Source: Phorcus lineatus (Eukaryota > Mollusca > Gastropoda > Trochida > Trochidae). From it: 64,000 bases of DNA. Under the pieces are notes generated by a model, which was given only the letters and a program-made list of their open reading frames with translations, did not search any database and was not told the DNA's origin. Position 1 is the first letter of the stretch, and every line of letters begins with the position of its first letter. Made by a program: the position numbers and the translations under genes. Positions 57,991 through 64,000 of the stretch are shown here, in pieces. The DNA lies in assembly GCA_921293015.1 (NCBI GenBank), contig OV121095.1:40149484-40213483 (forward strand). Direction: 5' to 3'.

Positions 57991-60900
57991 GATCTCTACT
58001 ATCAATCAGTCGTGAATTGCATAATCTATGTTTGTCTCCCTAAAACCAACATATCTGATGCCATCCGATGGTGATCGCTTTGAAGATTGTATACCATTTA
58101 TTTAAGAAGAGACCTCGATTAATCAGTAAGCAATGATGGAACACGTCAAACTAATCATACGTTTTATCATGTTTAAATGATATTTTGTCAGACAAACCAA
58201 AATGTGAAATATTGCTTCAGTGCTAACGAAATGATTGTAATGAAAGAATTATTTTGCTGAGAGTAAAAGTTTTTCATTACATCTCAAGTTATGTGTAACC
58301 TCTTTTAAAGTCACCGTAAAATGTTTTGTAAGAGAAAAACGGATCTCACGAAAAGAAAACAAAAACCAACACTGTCTTTTGATCAACATCAATATTTCTT
58401 ACATATATGAGGTTAGGCAACATAGATGATGGGAAATTGTTAACAAGGAAAACATTTTCAAAAATAGACGTAGACAAACTGGGACGGTATTTCCCCTTAA
58501 AAGCCCTATACATGTAGACATCCGACATTTTATCATATATGTTCTGAAATTCAAGAGCAGTTTATTATTTTTGGGAGCCAGTTATACAAGAGTATTTAAA
58601 ACTAACTTCCTAGCTGAAAAGATATCCCGATAACTCCTGACATAAACTAAAGGCAGAAAACAAGCGCCTTATACACGTAAGAAACTGATATGAAATAGAT
58701 TATTTGATTGTCCATAACCTCAACCCGAGCAAGAACTCACTAACGTGTTCTAATTGATCCAAGTTGGCGATGTTGACAATACTGAGAGATGTTGACAAGT
58801 GCATGCGTCGTCATGGAAACTATTGTCATTGCATCGATTTGAAACTCTTTTCGTGTATAGGGTAGATAATCGATTTTTCTTATAGTTTATAGACGTTTTG
58901 AAACCATCAGATCTTTCCTCTGTGAATGCCTAATGTTAATTTTATAAGTTGTATTGTTTATCGTTCATATTGGAAACGTGAAATTCAAATAAAACGCTCT
59001 GATTGATCATACAAGTCGTTTTTCTACAACATGTAGTTGTATTTATATTTTGACTATAAAACGTTACTTTTTTTATTGTTTTTATTCTCAGACATTTTAA
59101 TGAAAAATTCAGTTTTAAGTTCGATTTGGAAAAAACTCGATCTATTATCAATAAGTCCTTTTAACAATCAATGTTAAGATTACCCGTTTTCAATCCAGTA
59201 TAACTTGTCTCTGGTTTTCAAACACATTAGGTTTATCTCCTAACCTTATAGTCGTTTATTTTGATAGATATATTAAACTGACAGCTGAAAACAAAGGAGT
59301 GACACACCATATATGTGTGGACTGTTATGATCGTTATGAACGAACGCCCGCATAAACGGACCCTGTGCAAAATTGATGATAGTTGAGTCTATCATATTCT
59401 TTTAAGGAACTAGCGCACACCAATAATTAGTAATTTGAAACTGATGCACACATAATGCCTTATTGTTTTGAGAATGTGATTGTTTTGAAGTGTATCATTG
59501 TATAACAGTTACAATGTAACTCTATTCAAATGGGTCACATACTTGTATGTAGGCTATAGTTTTTTTCTAGAATAATCTCTATGGAAAAGTCTTCCTTTCC
59601 ACGTATTTCTGGACGCCTGATGTTTCTTGAAAAGGAAGGCTCTGAAATCTAATGATATATATAAAGGCTTTCAGATCAGTCGCACATAATTCCTCAATTA
59701 AATTGTTTTCATTGATATGATGTTTGTCATATTTTGCTTATTTGACTGGGGACAATTTTATAATTATAAGTCCACACGTAACAAAATCTCTCGCTTTACT
59801 AACGACCCACACTCATGAAACCAATATAAAACGTTTTGTGGCAAATATGTACGTATTCAAGCTATGGAGTGAATTCTAAAAGACCGGAAGTATTTAATGC
59901 AACGTTGCAATAAATCTACATGAACTACGATATCGGAACTATTCAAATTTTGGTAGTTGGAAGAGCGAAAACGGCATACGCTATGCTTTATCAAACATCA
60001 TTGTTAAAAATGTATTTTAAATTGGGTTACGTATCAGGGTTGCCTTAATAAACAATATTTAATCCTGTTCAACCTGTTCAACCTGTCCTATCTGCTTGCC
60101 GTGTAAAATTGAGATTGTAGGTAGTCGCTATTCATGTAGTAAGTGTACTGTTGTAACCGGAAGTAGACAGAAGGTCATGCATCAAGGGTTCTGCAGCAAG
60201 GTTACCAGTTTGGTCCACGACTATCCAAATGGACCACAGCTAAATGACATACGACGTTTCCAGTTTAATCCAATGTTTTTTCCTAACCGCATCTCAGTTT
60301 ATCTGGCGTGTTGACAGTTAAAAGGAGTGCAACGTTTCATTTTCGTATTTCATATTTTCAAGATTTCTTTTTATGGTCATTTGACACCTTCATCATGTCA
60401 CTATACTTTTTTATGTAAAACAGTTTTAATTGCATTTTCATCGAGGTTCATCAAGGATTGATTAAAATTAAGATATTAATACAAGCATGGTTCAAGATTT
60501 TGATAACCTAAACTAGGGATCAAAGTTACCACACACTCTCGAATTGTTTGAAGACAGAAGTTATTAATGCATCACAAACATTATAATGAAAAGCTCTGAG
60601 AGAACAACAACTAACGCAGTCTGTCCTTCTGATACACTCTTAAAAAGCGAAAAATGTAAGGGTTATTTACCAAGGATCAAAATTTGGACGGTTAAACAGC
60701 GTTGAAAGATTACAAAATCTCATCTCTTTTCATATTGAATTTTTCTATAAACACATTCTACATTTAAATAATATGTATATATATTCTTAAAAATAAAAAA
60801 TAAAAATTCACATCTATATTTATATAGAGAGAGATGTCTGCCGTGAATTCTATGTGACATGATGCCATTCTAGTTGTCAAAAGTCTCTAAAACAGTTTTC

Positions 60901-62479
60901 ATTGATCTACAACTAGATTCAGTTAAATGAAACGTTGTAATATATATAATATATAATACTATATGTAATACTACAAATGTTGAAGGGTCCTCTTGCCAAA
61001 AATGTATTATTGTTCATAGTGGACTGTTCAACCTCACATCGGCTGACATGTCGAAAACAGAACATGGCGGAAGTATTTAGATTACACATACACTGGCGAA
61101 CCAGTATTTTATGTGACATGATGCCTTTCTAGTCGTCAAAAGTCTCGGAACCAGTCATTCATTGTTCTACAACTAGATTCAATGAAATGAAACTTTCTGT
61201 AGTGTATTATGTAACATTATTTCAAATACGCTCAAGAGCTGGTCAGGGCGGTACTTAAACACAATGTTTTAAACACAATAATGTGAAATGTCATGATTCA
61301 CAAACCGGTTAAAATGTTGGCAAGATCATTTTAAAATCCTTTGGGGTCTCACCCTCTAGTTTATTATCTTATTGTGTTATTATATTTTCTTTGTCTGCGT
61401 ATACGTAGTAAGTACAACGAAACTACGTGTCCGTTTGATTCAATAATGTATACAATAGCAAAAGTACGGCCAATTTAGCAAGAAAAAGTGATGTGTGTTT
61501 TCATATGTGCCAATCTTTAGTAATGATGTAGTTATATCTTAAGTTCGAGTATATAGTTTGTCTACGACAGATGCAATCATCTTCAATATCTGGCACAAAT
61601 TCTGATCGTGTGTTTTGGTTCACGGGATTTGTTTTCATATTGACAAGATTTGCTAAGTCCTTAATCGGCAATATGTCCTTAACTAAGGGAAAGAATAAGT
61701 TAGCAAAAGGAATTAAAATTGACCGGATGCATTTAGTTTCGTGTTGATAGACCAGAATTTGTATGGATGGACATTATATTTGCTGTTATTTTGTTATCAT
61801 ATTAGTTTTACAGATACGTCACATGTGAAACGACGTCATGAAAAGGGGTGACAACATTTTTCAGTGATTAAACAAAATGACTTAGGGACCAGATGTGTCC
61901 CTTCTGTAGGACAAGTTATTCTACGCATTCCACAGACAGCAAGTTGGAGTTCTTATTGCTGAAAATACTCATCAAGTATGACATAAAATCAGAGGCCAAT
62001 CACGTTCTTTCCCTATTTGTAAAGCATTTAATGTTATTTTCAATAGAAACACCAGTTTGTTTTTTAACGACATACTTTAGATTGTTAGTGTTTATGTCCA
62101 TCATGACATTAAATGAATGACCAGGTATGTCAATTACCTGGTGGTAATATCTTAAATGTGTTGTTCTAAGAAACATCAGGGGTGTTATAAAAGATATCCA
62201 TCGACTGTTAGAGTTTATATCGAACATGACATAAAACTGTAAGCCATGTATAACATAATATCTATGGAAAATGTTTTAAATTTGTTGATCCATCAGGAAA
62301 GTTTATGAAAAAGACATCGATTAGTATTGTCAATAATGTGTCCAAGACTTGAAATACGATCCCAAATCGAAGAAATGAAAATTCCAAACCCAGATGAATG
62401 TCTGCGAGGTTTCTGCACGGTGCTTTAAGTTGTCGATATTAACCGTGGTTGTTCCACAGCATCAGTGACATCGGTCTGA

Positions 62480-62722
62480 ACAAAACAGGTTGTGTTGGAG
62501 GGATTCCGCAGGACGATCAATGCTTATTATTCACTGCTTGTAAAGCGACCGGACCTTTGTTTAGCATATCGACGTGAAGCGACGGAGCATGGTAACATCA
62601 CAAACTACCCGGCATACATCGCGACTCATCGATTGGTGTTTAATCCGAGTACTTACCAGGTTAAAACGGATGGGTTAACCCCTTGTGTCTCATCAACCTC
62701 TACCCTGAAGCTTCAACCATAG
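62480..62722 (+). CDS. Weak candidate exon, possible diverged helix B
   Basis: An 80-codon frame between a TGA (62477) and a TAG, less AT-rich than its surroundings and without an ATG. It reads VLEGFRRTINAYYSLLVKR, then PDLCLAYRREATEHGN and a Thr/Ser-containing end. The AYY...LCLAYRR part resembles helix B of members 1, 3 and 4 (e.g. YQFAFREQQLLFACQAR), though with two extra residues before the Cys. A possible acceptor (gaacaaaacag or gattccgcag) precedes it. It may be a degenerate family fragment, a real exon, or chance. Confidence 0.25.
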   Translation, partial: TKQVVLEGFRRTINAYYSLLVKRPDLCLAYRREATEHGNITNYPAYIATHRLVFNPSTYQVKTDGLTPCVSSTSTLKLQP

Positions 62723-63687
62723 AGAATGTATCCTTACATTGTAAAGTAAAATGTATTTTACTTACCTCATCATTTTAGTTAATAACGATATGTTATGTAT
62801 TTTTATACTGAATTTCTTGGATCCTGTATATGTCTTGGACCCTTCATTGGTCTATCGTCAAAGAACCTGCAGGGTAATATGTTCAGTAATATTAAACCTA
62901 CAAAACAATCGTAGAAATTTACACTAGTCTGCACCTATGTCGTCACAATAATAGCACCGTCGTCAAAAAGGTACCTACTCACGGAATTTGGTTTCCTAAC
63001 AATAAAGCAAATTTCGGTCATTTAATGTGGACACGTAATAAACCAAAAAACAAACCTCTTTACCAGAAAAAAACCGTTTGCACATTTGATACCAAATCAG
63101 TAACTCCTTTAAGAAAAGAAGTATTACATAAAAGGTCATCTATGTATATTATTATACTTTACTTCAGCTTAACATTTGATGAATTGAAAAGAAAGGCAAG
63201 CTAACGTTTTTTACATGAACATTAGGATTTTTCCTATAATAACGTATTTAGATTATCCCGCAACGGGTTAATTCTGAAATAGAACGTAACAATTTTAAAC
63301 TGCGCTCATTGTAAATGAAAGGCTACACATGCAATTTTTTCCTGTAAACCTTTTCCCGTATTCCTGGTGACGTTGACGCCAAAGGGTTAATGGCACTGAC
63401 GATAGGAGACAGATCATCTGTCTGTAGCATAACTCTTCACAGTGACATAGGATTCGCAAGTAAAGCCCAGGTGTCCGAAATCGTAAGTCATCCGTGTCAA
63501 ACCATTTATGATTCAGCATTGTGAGATGCTCCTTTTGTTTAAACATATGTTGTTGTGTTGTTTTGTACTTTCCGCTTTTCTTTAGTTCATGATATATGTA
63601 GACGAGAACTGTTTCCATTAGGAGCTTGTTGGTTAGTCACGAGAAGAACTCTTTTCGGTAGCTCTGTTAGGGATTAAACTAACACCA

Positions 63688-63721
63688 TGTTCAAGTTCAG
63701 AGATGTTATCCGACTTTTTGG
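63688..63721 (+). CDS. Possible first coding exon of a gene running off the window
   Basis: caccATG opens MFKFRDVIRLF and meets a perfect donor (TTTTG/gtgagt) after 34 nt, phase 1. Only the start context and splice site support it; no partner exon lies inside the window. Confidence 0.2.
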
Positions 63722-64000
63722 TGAGTTTTGATTCAAATTATAACTTATCTCTATCCATTATCCATGAAATTGTAGGACTTTTGATAAGAATTAATCAATG
63801 CCGTTCATTAATTGATTACATGTTATTCTGACATGTTTGTTCTTTTGAAACGTTATTTTTCCTATTTTAAGATATTATGTATTAAAAAAACAATGATTTT
63901 AACAAATACGTAAATGGCTTGTCTTCTCTATTAATTGACAGCTTTCCTTCATTCTTCCAACCAATAGCCATTATTATAATGAGCCGCAACATATTTCACT

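Larger units (their letters stand above)
54260..63687. other. Intergenic region, dispersed repeats
   Basis: Begins with the unresolved 3' UTR of the membrane protein gene (no clear poly(A) signal before the foldback element). It contains foldback elements A and D, a dispersed repeat at 55805-56035 shared with 4970-5180, a TA run near 57837-57858 and one weak coding candidate at 62480. Nothing else supported. Confidence 0.5.

Noticed and set aside
1-64000. CRISPR array, prokaryotic operons, rRNA or tRNA genes
   Set aside because: The tandem arrays are contiguous minisatellites without unique spacers, and the gene structure is eukaryotic; no rRNA or complete tRNA was recognised.

Overview
The window looks like animal nuclear DNA, most likely from a gastropod mollusc. 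The evidence is AT-rich sequence, GT-AG introns, TATA-box promoters with AATAAA signals, microsatellites, foldback MITE-like repeats, a mariner relic, a 5'-truncated non-LTR retrotransposon, and a SINE-like tail ending in a TCAC run of the kind common in vetigastropod and other mollusc genomes. No species can be named from sequence alone.

The main content is a cluster of genes for secreted proteins that I do not recognise from any named family. Six intact members lie between 784 and 33916, and one broken copy lies at 38624-39255. Each protein has a signal peptide, a predicted helix A ending near a Cys, a linker with a dibasic (KR, RR or KKR) cleavage-type site, a predicted helix B ending near a second Cys, and a Thr/Pro-rich mucin-like tail. 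I call this the two-helix/dibasic/Thr-tail family; the label is mine. Two members (20510-21643 and 27432-28388) carry the two-helix module twice, joined by a mucin-like linker. All six appear to be single-exon genes with close TATA boxes. The simplest reading is a set of processed, disulfide-linked, O-glycosylated extracellular proteins (mucus, adhesive, shell-matrix, reproductive or hormone-like). The sequence does not decide which.

Layout: positions 1-8651 and 9014-16544 are two copies of one segmental tandem duplication, each carrying members 1 and 2 on the minus strand plus a 16-bp minisatellite. A 362-bp spacer with a palindromic element separates them. The second copy lacks about 1.1 kb. 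Members 3 and 4 (double-domain, minus strand) follow at 20510 and 27432. A small two-exon secreted-peptide gene lies at 31087-31413 (minus), and member 5 at 32903-33916 (plus). Downstream is a LINE 3' end (37383-38575), followed by a broken fragment of member 5 enclosed in a 59-bp direct repeat.

From about 39.3 kb the family disappears. A single-pass membrane protein gene can be assembled from a signal-peptide exon (43917-43983) and a proline-rich terminal exon (53400-54259) across a 9.4-kb intron; the intron holds a mariner relic, a 41-bp minisatellite and an unidentified 108-codon open frame. The rest, to 64000, is mostly intergenic DNA with several dispersed foldback elements.
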